Shown here one piece after another: positions 5,091 to 5,636 of a stretch of 5,636 nucleotides of DNA. A model generated the notes under the pieces. It did not search any database. It was not told where the DNA came from and saw nothing but the letters and a program-made list of their open reading frames with translations. The stretch's first letter is position 1. Each line of letters starts with the position of its first letter. The stretch is from Candidatus Solincola jinzensis (GTDB lineage Bacteria > Actinomycetota > Geothermincolia > Geothermincolales > RBG-13-55-18), in NCBI GenBank assembly GCA_015711875.1, contig JACVJG010000226.1:1-5636 (forward strand), read 5' to 3'. Position numbers and translations under genes: made by a program.

Positions 5091-5636
5091 TCTCTCACCT
5101 TCGCTCCGCAGTTAGGGCAGAAGCGGGCGTCGAGGTCCGCTATGGAAGTCCAGCAACTCGGGCAGGCTATGGTATCATCCGGCGTCACATCTTCCGAGAT
5201 CCCGGCAGATGCGCCGTATCCTTCCGTTTCCGTTGCTTGCGTGAGATTGGCAGCTTCTTGATCGCTGGGCTGGGCGGGCGCGACCTCCACGCCAATAGGC
5301 TGCATGGCGGCCGCGACCGCGCTTTCTTCTTTCTTTTCCAGGGTTGCTTCCAGAGGTTCTCCTGCCGCCACCTCGGTCGAGACTCCCTGGCCCCACTCCC
5401 CGGACATCGATCCCGCAGGCTCCCATGCCGTTTCCTGCGGGGCCGTTTCTCCTTCCCCGCTTTCTTCAACCGCTTCCGCCTCACGCGGAGGGACGGTTAT
5501 CTCATTAAGGCCTGAGGCGACCTTCACCCCGCAGTTTCCACAGAACACCGCGTCATCGTCCAATGACTCCCCGCAATTTGGGCAAGACCGCACTCGCGGC
5601 GCGGGCGGGGTTAACGGAGCGCTTTGCGGATACGCC
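5087..5636 (-). CDS. Double zinc-ribbon protein, probably 5'-truncated by the window edge
   Basis: The protein has two four-Cys zinc ribbons separated by a long acidic, Ala/Glu/Pro-rich linker with no predicted membrane segment. Counting from a GTG at 5593 (168 residues), the first ribbon is Cys4, Cys7, Cys18, Cys21 and the second is Cys144, Cys147, Cys159, Cys162, each C-x2-C...C-x2-C with the FC-x-NCG signature. That GTG has no Shine-Dalgarno sequence, and the frame stays open through 14 further codons (Ala/Pro-rich: AYPQSAPLTPPAPR) to the window end. The true start, and perhaps more domains, probably lie outside. Proteins of this kind are usually described only as zinc-ribbon domain proteins. 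Such ribbons can mediate protein or nucleic-acid contacts. The 4-bp overlap with cobO means the two are co-transcribed, but no B12-related function can be read from the sequence. Confidence 0.8.
   Translation of the reverse strand, partial: AYPQSAPLTPPAPRVRSCPNCGESLDDDAVFCGNCGVKVASGLNEITVPPREAEAVEESGEGETAPQETAWEPAGSMSGEWGQGVSTEVAAGEPLEATLEKKEESAVAAAMQPIGVEVAPAQPSDQEAANLTQATETEGYGASAGISEDVTPDDTIACPSCWTSIADLDARFCPNCGAKVRE

Overview
The window carries five genes of a high-G+C bacterium, most of them tied to adenosylcobalamin (coenzyme B12)-dependent acyl-CoA isomerisation. The genes have strong Shine-Dalgarno sites, and sampled coding stretches are far richer in G+C than the left flank (47 of 60 bases at 1741-1800 against 30 of 60 at 1-60). 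A non-model actinobacterium or another high-G+C anaerobe would fit, but nothing here fixes the phylum.

Layout, left to right. 1-921 is a lower-G+C stretch with no convincing gene. 922-1320 (minus) encodes the small, B12-binding subunit of an acyl-CoA mutase. 1321-1713 is a divergent intergenic region with a perfect 20-bp palindrome and a consensus -10 box. 1714-2577 (plus) encodes a DUF89 metal-dependent phosphatase. 2578-2760 separates two convergent genes and holds an AT-rich hairpin plus a pair of REP-like repeats, one of which overlaps the stop codon of the next gene. 2761-4398 (minus) encodes the catalytic large subunit of the mutase. 4581-5090 (minus) encodes a CobO/BtuR-type corrinoid adenosyltransferase. 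5087-5636 (minus, running off the right edge) encodes a protein with two zinc ribbons whose stop codon overlaps the cobO start by 4 bp.

How they work together: the adenosyltransferase makes adenosylcobalamin, the small mutase subunit binds it, and the large subunit binds the acyl-CoA and performs the radical carbon-skeleton rearrangement. By homology an annotator would write 'methylmalonyl-CoA mutase'. However, the two residues that distinguish methylmalonyl-CoA mutase from isobutyryl-CoA mutase read Phe74 and Gln192 here, at exactly the expected spacing, which is the isobutyryl-CoA mutase pattern. The more likely reaction is therefore isobutyryl-CoA <-> n-butyryl-CoA, linking valine or branched-chain acyl metabolism with butyryl-CoA. 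The two subunit genes are not adjacent: a DUF89 gene on the opposite strand lies between them.

No RNA gene, CRISPR array, insertion sequence or prophage was recognised. I see no clear candidate for an entirely new system. The points most worth checking are the mutase substrate, the palindrome, and the REP-like repeats.
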